DNA of 64,000 bases from CAINVV01 sp963663005 (GCA_963663005.2 CAXXHH010000015.1:248001-312000); one strand, 5' to 3'. Numbered from the stretch's first letter, positions 46,254-54,501 are shown. Notes: a model not told the origin generated them from the sequence alone. Numbers and translations: made by a program.

Positions 46254-47103
46254 GCTAAAAACAAAAAAAATAATCAGGGAGAAATTAGCTCCCCTTTATT
46301 CTCCCTCAGAAGTGGAGAGTTTGATCTACCTTATTCTGGAGCACGTAACCGGATTTAGCAGATTGCAAATTCATCTGAACCAAACCGATCGGCTTCCGGA
46401 TACGAAGATAATGCAAATCATGGAGATCATAAACCGGCTACTCCAACACGAACCTATTCAATATATCATCGGGGAGACGGAATTCTACGGACTGAAATTT
46501 TCTGTTTCGTCCGATGTACTAATTCCCCGGGCGGAGACGGAGGAGTTGGTCGACTGGATCGTGAAGGATGAAAAGGATCGATGTAAATCGGTGTTGGATA
46601 TTGGCACAGGAAGTGGCTGTATACCAATTTCAATCGATAAAAATTGCGCACTAGACCGGATCGAGGGTTGGGATATCTCCGGGAAAGCGCTTGAAATAGC
46701 ACGGCGCAATGGGGTAAGAAATGGCTCCAAAACGGTGTTTTCCATTCACAATATCCTCGAAAAAGATACAGTTCCTGATTCCGCTAAATGGGATGTGATC
46801 GTAAGCAATCCTCCGTATGTATTGATGGAGGAGGAGGCGCTTATGGAACGGAATGTTATTGATTTTGAGCCACATCTCGCACTTTTTGTACCCGACCATG
46901 AGCCGCTGATTTTTTACCGGGCCATCGCACAATTTGCATCCAGACATCTGAACCACCACGGGAGTTTGTATTTTGAGATCAACGAGAAACAGGGAGCTCA
47001 GGTTGCAGCACTTTTAAGGGAATTCGGATTTCAGGAAATTTCTATCAGGAAAGACCTCCAGGGAAAGGAGAGGATGGCAAAAGGGAGGAAAAAAGGAAAG
47101 TGA
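46252..47103 (+). CDS. prmC: peptide chain release factor N5-glutamine methyltransferase PrmC
   Basis: Methylates the Gln of the GGQ motif in release factors RF1 and RF2 using S-adenosylmethionine. Seen: helical N-terminal domain (1-85) with EPIQYIIGETEFYG, then SAM-binding VLDIGTGSG (114-122) and the catalytic NPPY (186-189) followed by EEEALMERNVIDFEPHLALF, all characteristic. Length 283 is normal. The start overlaps that of ribD, so any promoter must lie within ribD, and vice versa. It converges on the polyferredoxin gene. Confidence 0.95.
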   Translation: MLKTKKIIREKLAPLYSPSEVESLIYLILEHVTGFSRLQIHLNQTDRLPDTKIMQIMEIINRLLQHEPIQYIIGETEFYGLKFSVSSDVLIPRAETEELVDWIVKDEKDRCKSVLDIGTGSGCIPISIDKNCALDRIEGWDISGKALEIARRNGVRNGSKTVFSIHNILEKDTVPDSAKWDVIVSNPPYVLMEEEALMERNVIDFEPHLALFVPDHEPLIFYRAIAQFASRHLNHHGSLYFEINEKQGAQVAALLREFGFQEISIRKDLQGKERMAKGRKKGK

Positions 47104-47180
47104 AAAACGAAAAACGAATAGTGAATAGTGAAGGAATCGCCCCCAGCATTTTTCACTTTTAACTTTCAACTTTTAACTTC
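47104..47180. repeat. low-complexity GAAAAACG/TAGTGAA and CTTTTAACTTT repeats
   Basis: The gap between convergent prmC and the polyferredoxin gene is made of short direct repeats: GAAAAACGAAAAACGAATAGTGAATAGT-type units on the left, then TTTTCACTTTTAACTTTCAACTTTTAACTT-type units on the right, partly complementary to one another. No gene is present. It may terminate both flanking transcripts. Confidence 0.5.
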
Positions 47181-48806
47181 TTAGAACGGGAACTCCCCTT
47201 CCTTAAGCGCATTCTTGGCTTTTTCTGTCTTAGGTTTCTCCGCAGCCAGATGGATCGGGTTCCCATTGACGAAGATCGCCTTGTAAGGCGTTGTCGGACA
47301 AGCATATTCGCAAGCTCCGCAGCCCACGCAGATTTTCTGATTCACCTCTGGAATAAACAGCTTGCCGTATGGCACCATTTGAACTGCCTTGGTCGGACAG
47401 TGTTCCGAACAGGCGCCACAATCTGTTTTTTCTGTTTCAACAATGCAGTTCTGCTTTTCAAAATGAACCTGCCCGATTTGCAACAAATGTTTTGCGTCTG
47501 TGGTAATAGGAATAATAGCCCCCGTCGGACAAACATCGCTGCACAGCGTACAGTCAAATTCGCACAAACCTTTATGATAGCTCATATGCGGCTGCATCAT
47601 TCCAATGAGTCCGTACTCTAAGAATGAGGGTTGCAGGACTTTCGTCGGACACGCCGCCACGCAGAGAGAGCAACCAGTGCAAATTTTATTGAAACGTTCG
47701 ACAGAACGTGATCCAGGCGGAGACACCGCTGAGGTCTTCTTTTCCGGAACAGTGCTCTGCCCTTTCGGTTTAGGCACAATCAATTTGGGTTTTTTCTGTC
47801 CGGGAATTGAATCCGGGGCCGTGAAGCCGTACAATGCGGCAATGCCAATAATGCCGGTAACCAGAAAATTCCGTTTGGAAGGATCGACAGCCTTCTTAGA
47901 CGTTGTTCCGGCCTCCGGAGCGACACTTACCGGTATCTCGAATGACTTGGTTCTGCTTGGCTTGTAAGTCATTGCATGCTCCTTGCATACAGTCAGACAG
48001 TTGTAACATGAAACACAACGACTGTAGTCTATTTTTTGGGTTTTGATTTCAATGCACTCTGCCTTACAGACGCGGGCGCATTTCCCGCATTTGGTGCAAT
48101 TATTTTTTTCAAGAACAATTTTAAAAATAGAGAACTTAGAAATAAATCCCAGAAAAGTACCCAGTGGACAGACCGCATTGCAGTACAATCTCCCCCGGTA
48201 AAAGGCAGTAAGAATAATCCCAATCATGAAGATTGTTGTTATTACCAATATCGCAGGATGCACCTGGATTATATCATACCGATACAACCAATTGTAAATA
48301 TCCGCCTTGGCAAACCCCGCGGCAAAAATATTATTGATAAGTACCGCTCCCTGTTTGAAAACAGTCGTCGAAATTCTGCCGAAAAGGCTATAGGGATCTA
48401 AAAGCGTGACCAAGGTAATACTGCCAAACAAGAGTGGCAGCAAGACGATTGTTAACAAGGTGTACCGGACAATTGTCCAGGCCTTGTGAAATTTATATTT
48501 GCGTTTCTTATTCGTCTTTCCATTCAACCAAGAAACAAAATCCTGAAAAATCCCAAGCGGGCACAAAACAGAACAATAAACTCTGCCAAAAAGGATCGTG
48601 AGTACTAAAACCACAATAAAGGAGAAATCGATTATTCCCGGGACTGTTATCGACTTAAGAAGCGAGGGAATAAATTGAAAGAAAACAGCCCCCTGGATAA
48701 AATCAGCGGAAAAGCTCTTTCTGAAATCGATAAAAACCAGGGTAATCAGGACGAGGAAGAAGATCGCCAAACCAACCCTTAACCTTTTCAGCAACAGAAA
48801 ATTCAT
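47181..48806 (-). CDS. membrane polyferredoxin (NapH-like domain fused to a NapG-like ferredoxin)
   Basis: 541 residues. The N-terminal ~230 hold several TM helices with the CPLGIFQDF and CPLGTFLGF loops typical of the NapH/NosR/YccM membrane ferredoxin family. Two [4Fe-4S] motifs follow (CTKCGKCARVC, CVSCYNCLTVC), then a hydrophobic stretch headed SKRNFLVTG, then four more Cys motifs (CTGCSLCVAAC; CEFDCTLCSDVC; CGACSEHCP; CVGCGACEYAC). The layout looks like a NapH-type quinol-side protein fused to a NapG-type ferredoxin that still has a Tat-like segment. Its ATG shares one base with the TAA of the DUF362 gene, indicating translational coupling. Probably passes electrons across or along the inner membrane; the terminal partner is unknown. 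Confidence 0.82.
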   Translation of the reverse strand: MNFLLLKRLRVGLAIFFLVLITLVFIDFRKSFSADFIQGAVFFQFIPSLLKSITVPGIIDFSFIVVLVLTILFGRVYCSVLCPLGIFQDFVSWLNGKTNKKRKYKFHKAWTIVRYTLLTIVLLPLLFGSITLVTLLDPYSLFGRISTTVFKQGAVLINNIFAAGFAKADIYNWLYRYDIIQVHPAILVITTIFMIGIILTAFYRGRLYCNAVCPLGTFLGFISKFSIFKIVLEKNNCTKCGKCARVCKAECIEIKTQKIDYSRCVSCYNCLTVCKEHAMTYKPSRTKSFEIPVSVAPEAGTTSKKAVDPSKRNFLVTGIIGIAALYGFTAPDSIPGQKKPKLIVPKPKGQSTVPEKKTSAVSPPGSRSVERFNKICTGCSLCVAACPTKVLQPSFLEYGLIGMMQPHMSYHKGLCEFDCTLCSDVCPTGAIIPITTDAKHLLQIGQVHFEKQNCIVETEKTDCGACSEHCPTKAVQMVPYGKLFIPEVNQKICVGCGACEYACPTTPYKAIFVNGNPIHLAAEKPKTEKAKNALKEGEFPF

Positions 48807-49720
48807 TAGAGGTTGATGCGATTGATGTTTAATTTTGAGATATCCATGACGCCCAAGCCGGCAGCACTAGCAAGTTGAATATGGTTAATCTCTGCCGGAT
48901 CTTTTCCGAAAAATTTCGTTGCTGCAGAATCTGCCGCCACGATATCTTTCGAAATTATCAAACTCTTCATTGTGATCACGTCATCGAGAGAAACCCCCAT
49001 CGGACCATTCTGTTTCATAACATAATAGGCATCCACAATCGTAAGATCGGGCTTTTTGTAGCGAAGAAAATCGGCCATACACTGATGAAGATCATTTTTG
49101 TGCCAAAATCCGCGATCCCATACGCAGCCCATCATGTTCTTCATCGAGATTGAAATTTTCGATGAACTATGATGTTTAAGAATTGGCACACTGATGAATA
49201 CATCGCTTGTCAGCAGCAATTCGTGTACTTTCATATCTTTGAGTTTAACGCCGCCTACGACATCAACTTGTTTGTAATATCTTTCACTGTCGCCAGGCAC
49301 CATTTTGCCACCTGCCTCCGTGACCGCCTGTTCAATTCCGGAGTTTTTATAACATTTTGTCCACTCGTGACAAGTATGATCAAACACAAAAACTTCCTTT
49401 GCTCCAGCCTTAAGGCATTGCTGAACAATACGCTTGACGAGAATCGGATTCGTATTGGCTCCGCGCTCCGGAACCCTGTCCCAACCAATATTGGGCTTAA
49501 TCACCACCTTCTGACCGGGTTTTACAAATTGTGACATACCGCCCAATGATTCAATCCCTTTGTCAAACATTACATCGGGCTCCCCACCCCGCACAGCAAC
49601 CAAATCATACGGCAATGCCGCATTTCCTGCCATGAGGTTGTCAATCCCGCCAAAAGTAATGGCAGCACCAGTTGCAATGCCTGCACCAATTCCCGAAGTG
49701 ATAAATTTCCTGCGTTCCAT
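48806..49720 (-). CDS. DUF362 family protein with Tat signal peptide
   Basis: 304 residues. The N-terminus MERRKFITSGIGAG followed by a small-residue-rich stretch is a twin-arginine signal. The body matches DUF362: FVKPGQKVVIKPNIGWD, ADSFI-type core SVPILKHHSSSKISISMKNMMG, and LTIVDAYYVM. The biochemical function of DUF362 is not established; members often sit beside ferredoxins. Here it overlaps the polyferredoxin by one base (TAATG), so the two probably form one exported redox unit. A -7 promoter match lies 34 nt upstream. Export would require TatC (encoded at 6460-7326). Confidence 0.85.
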   Translation of the reverse strand: MERRKFITSGIGAGIATGAAITFGGIDNLMAGNAALPYDLVAVRGGEPDVMFDKGIESLGGMSQFVKPGQKVVIKPNIGWDRVPERGANTNPILVKRIVQQCLKAGAKEVFVFDHTCHEWTKCYKNSGIEQAVTEAGGKMVPGDSERYYKQVDVVGGVKLKDMKVHELLLTSDVFISVPILKHHSSSKISISMKNMMGCVWDRGFWHKNDLHQCMADFLRYKKPDLTIVDAYYVMKQNGPMGVSLDDVITMKSLIISKDIVAADSAATKFFGKDPAEINHIQLASAAGLGVMDISKLNINRINL

Positions 49721-49753
49721 ATCTTCTTCAATTTAGTAAGCCTTTGAGAAGGT

Positions 49754-49761
49754 CAAAATTA
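49754..49761 (-). promoter_or_regulatory. -7 element TAATTTTG upstream of the DUF362 gene
   Basis: Exact TAnnTTTG match 34 nt before the ATG, in the 68-nt gap after the lamin-tail gene. Confidence 0.55.
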
Positions 49762-49788
49762 AAAAAAGTATGAGCGATTTCTAAAAAA

Positions 49789-51621
49789 TCACGGATGATC
49801 AGTAACCACACATGCGAATCGTTTGGACTGGCATCTTCCCGTTTGTTCAAAAAGAGAAACCTGCAGAATATAAATTCCGGGTTGAACTTTTTGAAAATCA
49901 GCAGCTAAACCATCCCAATAAAGTTGATCTGCTACTCCGGTTGTGAAGTTGTTGGCCAGTTTCCGAATCACAGTCCCTGCATAATTCAGAATCGTTATAT
50001 TTAATATCCACCCTGGCTCACTTGTATTTATATAGATATTTAACTTGTCATTGATTCCGTCGCCATTCGGCGAGAATACCAAAGGCTCCAATCGAACCCA
50101 TTGTTCCGATGAATCTGCCACCTCAATTGCCGAATTTTTATATCCTGGCGTTGCGAAACCAGCACTTTTGGCTGCAGAGTGCCAGGTTTCTTTACGCATG
50201 GAAGGTGCAGTGAAAAGAATCCTCTCCAAGGAAATACCCTCCTTTTCGCCAATAAAAGGGTGATGCATGGCCTCACTGTAATTCATTTCATCTATGATTT
50301 CTTTATTCTGATTGAGGATAGTGACACATCCGGATTGGTCTGCCAACGAAGGGAATTTTTCCATTTGGATGAGCGTCTCACTCCCCTGTGGCCTATAAAA
50401 TTTAAGAACACCGTCAATTGATTTTGTCAAAGCCAGGTATGAAAAGGCAGGCAAATATTTTTGGGTGGGTGCTATTTGAGAAAGTTGAGTCAAAACGTTG
50501 GATGCATCCCGGGTGGCCAGCCAGAGTCCGCTGAGATCCACCTGATGACCGCTATTATTATAAATCTCCACAAAATCTGAGCCGTCAGGAAAGGGATTAA
50601 ATAGTACTTCGTTGATCAGAAGATCCTCACTGACCGGTAAATAGTAGCCGAATGGAATCTTTTGGTCGGACATTAAATTTCCACATTCGTCCGTTATGCC
50701 ACTAAGAATGACTGAATATTCCATTCCGTTTCTGACGGATTCCGGATTAAAATAGACGTGCAACAGACAATTTGCCAGATCAGGAATGAGGGAGTCTATC
50801 ACCAATTCGGGCGAAATATTTTTGAATCTGTCTATTGGTTTACCTGGGCAAAGGAAGCTTTCGGAGAGCTGGATATCCAGCCTTGCGTTCCCAATGAAAG
50901 ACGAATTCACCATCTGAGGGGATACATTATCCGGGTTGGTGGCCTCAACCGAATTTTTAAAGCCAGGTGTGCCACCCTTAGCTGAAATGGAAGTCGCCCA
51001 ATTGTACTTCTGACCACAAGTCCGCCCCGCATCAATCCTCTCGAGTGAGTACCCCCCTTCCTGAAAGTTCTTGCCATGAAGATCCGGCGTATAAACGAGC
51101 TGATCTGTACACTTTTTCTCGGGGTCGGATAACGTAATGGTCATGCCGGCGTTGGTGACTGAAAATCCGGATATTTCCACAACTTTGCCAAATAGCTGCA
51201 AATCTGTTGTTCCGCCTGTACCGGTCAACAACAAGTAACCACCAGCCGCTATCGACACATCCGGAACAACTTTTTGCTTGCTTCCCAATCCCAGCAGCCA
51301 CCCTTTGAGATTCACGGGAGATATCCCCGGATTATATAGCTCAATATATTCCCGGTCGGGCAATCCGACAACGGGAGTGGGATCGGACAAAATTTCATTT
51401 AGAACAACTTTTGCCGGTTCTGCCGGGGGCGACAGTTTTGGTTCATTCGAATTTTCCATCAGGGCATCTTTGGAGAGTGGTAGTTCGAATCCATTCCCGG
51501 AAATAAATCCCACGCTTTGTTCAATTTTTCTGCCTAAACCAGGGCTGGAATACCCCCTTTTACTTTCGATTAAAGCCAATGAGAGCACAAATAATAGAAA
51601 AATGAAATTTTTTATGGTCAT
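49789..51621 (-). CDS. secreted protein with two lamin-tail domains and a gliding-type C-terminal domain
   Basis: 610 residues with an N-terminal hydrophobic signal (FIFLLFVLSLALI). Two lamin-tail domains are seen: VVLNEILSDPTP..DREYIELYNPG..LKGWLLG (~70-215) and LINEVLFNPFPDGSDFVEIYNNSG..LSGLWLAT (~335-490), separated by an Ig-like segment. The C-terminus opens with FSPNGDGINDKLNIY and continues as a FlgD-like Ig fold (GIYILQVSLF), the pattern of the gliding-motility-associated (CHU_C, type B) domain of T9SS cargo. Probably displayed or released by T9SS; role unknown. No close operon partner: the DUF362 gene downstream has its own promoter. Confidence 0.85.
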   Translation of the reverse strand: MTIKNFIFLLFVLSLALIESKRGYSSPGLGRKIEQSVGFISGNGFELPLSKDALMENSNEPKLSPPAEPAKVVLNEILSDPTPVVGLPDREYIELYNPGISPVNLKGWLLGLGSKQKVVPDVSIAAGGYLLLTGTGGTTDLQLFGKVVEISGFSVTNAGMTITLSDPEKKCTDQLVYTPDLHGKNFQEGGYSLERIDAGRTCGQKYNWATSISAKGGTPGFKNSVEATNPDNVSPQMVNSSFIGNARLDIQLSESFLCPGKPIDRFKNISPELVIDSLIPDLANCLLHVYFNPESVRNGMEYSVILSGITDECGNLMSDQKIPFGYYLPVSEDLLINEVLFNPFPDGSDFVEIYNNSGHQVDLSGLWLATRDASNVLTQLSQIAPTQKYLPAFSYLALTKSIDGVLKFYRPQGSETLIQMEKFPSLADQSGCVTILNQNKEIIDEMNYSEAMHHPFIGEKEGISLERILFTAPSMRKETWHSAAKSAGFATPGYKNSAIEVADSSEQWVRLEPLVFSPNGDGINDKLNIYINTSEPGWILNITILNYAGTVIRKLANNFTTGVADQLYWDGLAADFQKVQPGIYILQVSLFEQTGRCQSKRFACVVTDHP

Positions 51622-51732
51622 TTTTTTGAAAATAATAAGAATTATCCATAGATTTGCATTGTCTGCTTACAGTTTTCAATTTCCGGAGCAGTTTTAAATA
51701 AAGTTAACCCATCTCCGGGTCAAAAACGAATC

Positions 51733-51795
51733 TAAAAAGGGAGAAGGGAAAACGGAGAAGGGAACAGGGAACATTGAAAATGGAGAACGGAGATG
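51733..51795 (+). repeat. purine-rich GGGAGAAGGGA-type short repeats
   Basis: Almost pure A/G stretch of short units (AGGGAGAAGGGAAAACGGAG and variants) directly before an 18-bp palindrome, between the lamin-tail gene and asd. Confidence 0.5.
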
Positions 51796-51803
51796 CGTGT
51801 AGG

Positions 51804-51821
51804 GGGCGGTCGCGACCGCCC
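51804..51821. repeat. perfect 18-bp GC-rich palindrome upstream of asd
   Basis: GGGCGGTCGCGACCGCCC is its own reverse complement. It lies 27 nt before the asd ATG and is preceded by GTAGG. In RNA it would form a 7-8-bp hairpin. It resembles REP-type palindromes; an operator role is possible. Confidence 0.65.
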
Positions 51822-51848
51822 TGTTTAAGAAAATTAAAATAGAAGGTC

Positions 51849-52856
51849 ATGAAAGTAGCAATCGTTGGCACCAGTGGTGCAGTGGGTCAGGAGTTTTTAA
51901 GAGTATTGGCAGAACGTAATTTTCCAATGGATGAATTAGTCCTGTTTGGTTCGGCCAGAAGTGCCGGTAGTACGTACAATTTTAAAGGAAAATCCCTAAC
52001 GGTTAAAGAGTTGCAGCACAATGATGATTTCAAGGGAATCGACATTGCATTAGTTTCTGCCGGGGCAGGGATCTCAAAAGATTTTGCGGAGACTATCACG
52101 AAATTCGGCACAATCATGATAGACAACTCCAGCGCATTCAGAATGGAAGCAGATATCCCGCTGGTTGTACCTGAGGTCAATGCAGAGGATGCAAAAAATA
52201 TGCCTCGCCGGATTATTGCCAATCCAAATTGCACTACCATTCAAATGGTTGTAGCTCTAAAACCGATCGAAGAGATCTCACATATAAAACGAGTTCATAT
52301 TTCCACCTATCAAAGTGCAAGTGGCGCCGGTGCTTCCGGAATGGATGAATTGCAGGCACAGACTGTGCAGGTTGCCAATCAGGAAGATCCTACCGTGAAG
52401 AAATTTGCCTATCAGATTGTACAAAATCTGATTCCGCATATCGATGTCTTTCTGGATAACGACTATACCAAAGAGGAGATGAAGATGTTTCATGAGACGC
52501 GCAAAATCATGCACTCCGATATCCTGGTAAGTGCTACCGCCGTGCGGGTTCCGGTAATGCGCGCCCATTCCGAGGCAATCTGGGTAGAGACAGAAAAGGA
52601 AATCACCACCGAACAGGCACGTGCCGCGTTTGAAAAAGCGGATGGCGTAATTGTCATTGACAATCCAGCCGAGAAACAATATCCGATGCCCCTTTATCTG
52701 GCAGGTCGTGACGAAGTTTTTGTCGGAAGAATCCGCAAGGACTTAACCTCTCCGAATGGCTTAACTTTTTGGACAGTTTCTGATCAGATCAAAAAAGGAG
52801 CAGCACTAAACGCTGTTCAGATTGCAGAATATCTGGTTAAAGAGGGAGTTGTGTGA
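51849..52856 (+). CDS. asd: aspartate-semialdehyde dehydrogenase
   Basis: NADPH-dependent reductive dephosphorylation of aspartyl phosphate, feeding lysine/diaminopimelate, threonine and methionine synthesis. Seen: the nucleotide-binding start VAIVGTSGAVGQEFL, the catalytic Cys128 in IANPNCTTIQ, the YQSASGAGASG loop, and the later His in VPVMRAHSEAIWVE. Length 335 is normal. The 227-nt upstream region holds a purine-rich stretch and an 18-bp palindrome, with no clear -7 element. Downstream is an AGTACTT repeat ending in eight T residues, shared with convergent hflX. Confidence 0.96.
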   Translation: MKVAIVGTSGAVGQEFLRVLAERNFPMDELVLFGSARSAGSTYNFKGKSLTVKELQHNDDFKGIDIALVSAGAGISKDFAETITKFGTIMIDNSSAFRMEADIPLVVPEVNAEDAKNMPRRIIANPNCTTIQMVVALKPIEEISHIKRVHISTYQSASGAGASGMDELQAQTVQVANQEDPTVKKFAYQIVQNLIPHIDVFLDNDYTKEEMKMFHETRKIMHSDILVSATAVRVPVMRAHSEAIWVETEKEITTEQARAAFEKADGVIVIDNPAEKQYPMPLYLAGRDEVFVGRIRKDLTSPNGLTFWTVSDQIKKGAALNAVQIAEYLVKEGVV

Positions 52857-52860
52857 TAAG

Positions 52861-52958
52861 AAGTACTTCAAGTACTTCGAGTTTGGAGTACTTAGAGTTA
52901 GGAACTCCAAACTTGTTGCACCTTACTCTAAGTATTCGAAGTACTCTAAGTACTTTTT
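52861..52958. repeat. 9-bp-periodic AGTACTT intergenic repeat, copy B (terminator-like)
   Basis: Forward arm AGTACTTCA, AGTACTTCG, AGTTTGG, AGTACTTAG, AGTTAGG, AACTCC; inverted arm CTCTAAGTATTCGAAGTACT then CTAAGTACTT. The arms can fold into one long hairpin, and the plus strand continues with eight T residues, so it could terminate asd. Confidence 0.7.
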
Positions 52959-52967
52959 TTGGGGGGC

Positions 52968-54167
52968 TTAATCTTCGAAGTTCGGAAAGAGGAAGTCGTT
53001 GAACGGAAATCTGGTGACATGAATCTTCTTTACCTCCTCATATAGCACCCGCTTGAAACCCGGGATGTTGAGCTTTTGTTTGGCTGAAATAAAAATAGCA
53101 TTCGCGCTTTCTTTCGCCATCCAGGAATTTTTCCACTCTTCAAGGCTTGTATTTTCGCGCGTAGAAGGAGTAAGATCGTCTTCCTCCTTTTCGACATGCG
53201 TAAAGGCGTCAATCTTGTTGAACAGATAGATCATCGGCTTATCCGAGGCACCTATATCTGCCAAAGTCTTGTTCACTACCTCGATTTGCTCCTCAAAGCC
53301 GGGGTGTGCAATGTCTACCACGTGAATCAACAAATCTGCCTCACGTGTTTCATCCAGCGTCGACTTAAACGACTCTACCAGATGGTGGGGCAACTTGCGG
53401 ATAAATCCAACCGTATCAGTCAGTAAGAAAGGAAGATTGCCAACCACCACTTTTCTGACCGTGGTGTCCAGCGTCGCGAAAAGTTTGTCCTCGGCAAAGA
53501 CCTCTGATTTGCTGATCAGGTTCATGATGGTCGACTTCCCTACGTTCGTGTACCCAACTAATGCAACGCGAACCATGTTACCACGATTCTTTCGTTGAAC
53601 AGACATTTGCTTGTCAATCCGGGCAAGATCGCTCTTGAGCAGGGAGATTTTATCCAGGATAATTCGTTTATCCGTTTCAATTTGAGACTCTCCTGGTCCC
53701 CGCATTCCGATACCACCCTGCTGGCGCTCGAGGTGAGTCCACAAGCGTGTCAGACGAGGAAGGAGATATTGATATTGCGCCAGTTCGACCTGAGTCCTGG
53801 CATGAGCCGTCTGGGCTCTCTTAGCGAAGATGTCCAGGATCAGATTCGTGCGATCAAGGATTTTACAATCAATAACTTTCTCAATATTACGAAGTTGTGT
53901 CGCTGAGAGCTCGTCGTCAAAAATAACAGAATCGATTTCATGCACCGTCACGAAATCGAGAATTTCCTGCAGCTTACCCGAGCCGACAAAAGTGGCAGGA
54001 TGCGGATTTACAAGGCGTTGAGTAAATCGCTCATAGATTTCTGCTCCGGCCGTTTCTGCCAAAAATTCGAGTTCGTCCAGGTACTCCTGAACCACTCTTT
54101 CATCTTGCTTTCCATATATTAATCCGACGAGGATAACTTTCTCCTTCCGTACGGAGGTGTCATGCAT
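52968..54167 (-). CDS. hflX: GTPase HflX
   Basis: Ribosome-associated GTPase that can split stalled ribosomes. Seen: the N-terminal HflX domain (VILVGLIYGKQ, LAETAGAEI, NPHPATFVGSGKLQEI), a coiled linker with ERQQGGIGMRGPGESQIETD, then the G domain: G1 GYTNVGKST, G3 DTVGFI, G4 NKID. The open frame reaches an ATG at 54191, but a -7 match (TATTTTTG, 54181-54188) lies just inside that extension and the family normally begins about ten residues before VILVGL. The ATG at 54167 (399 residues) is therefore preferred; 54176 is the alternative. Convergent with asd. Confidence 0.95.
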   Translation of the reverse strand: MHDTSVRKEKVILVGLIYGKQDERVVQEYLDELEFLAETAGAEIYERFTQRLVNPHPATFVGSGKLQEILDFVTVHEIDSVIFDDELSATQLRNIEKVIDCKILDRTNLILDIFAKRAQTAHARTQVELAQYQYLLPRLTRLWTHLERQQGGIGMRGPGESQIETDKRIILDKISLLKSDLARIDKQMSVQRKNRGNMVRVALVGYTNVGKSTIMNLISKSEVFAEDKLFATLDTTVRKVVVGNLPFLLTDTVGFIRKLPHHLVESFKSTLDETREADLLIHVVDIAHPGFEEQIEVVNKTLADIGASDKPMIYLFNKIDAFTHVEKEEDDLTPSTRENTSLEEWKNSWMAKESANAIFISAKQKLNIPGFKRVLYEEVKKIHVTRFPFNDFLFPNFED

Positions 54168-54180
54168 TTTAACCATGGCA

Positions 54181-54188
54181 CAAAAATA
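54181..54188 (-). promoter_or_regulatory. -7 element TATTTTTG upstream of hflX
   Basis: Exact TAnnTTTG match, 14 nt before the preferred ATG at 54167, which would give a very short leader. The surrounding A-rich stretch makes a chance match possible. Confidence 0.35.
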
Positions 54189-54327
54189 CACAAAAAATCA
54201 CCGCCTCAGAAATGACACGCATTGTACCATCCTTCAGCATATTGAATTACTGAATTTATCGGTCCGACTTGATTTCCGCCGGTGTCTCCACCACTGCATG
54301 ATTCAAAACAGCGTTAGAGACTGTTCA

Positions 54328-54465
54328 AGATTACATTTCGTAATCCCGCTAGGGATTTTATGTGGTTAGAAAATTGACAAATCACGTTGTTTCGTTCCGT
54401 ATGGGACGAGATGGGCACTCAATCATATCCTTTCTACCCATATTTGATGCCTACGGCATATTGAA
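54328..54465. repeat. three-palindrome intergenic element upstream of hflX
   Basis: Holds three spaced short palindromes: AATCCC-GCTA-GGGATT (54342-54357), CGTTCC-GTAT-GGGACG (54393-54408, one wobble) and ATGCC-TAC-GGCAT (54447-54459), joined by TGTGGTTAGAAAAT and TTTCTACCCATATTTGAT. This fits decayed CCGTAGGGA-type repeats common between genes in Bacteroidota. The rest of the 54168-54501 gap shows no gene. Confidence 0.55.
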
Positions 54466-54501
54466 TTCCCAAAACCGAAAAATAATCCTTCTCCTTCGAA
54501 A

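Noticed and set aside
46160..46300. FMN riboswitch upstream of ribD
   Set aside because: The region upstream of ribD is the prmC coding sequence, and the conserved RFN segments (AGGGGT..GAxTGGCxGT type) are not seen.
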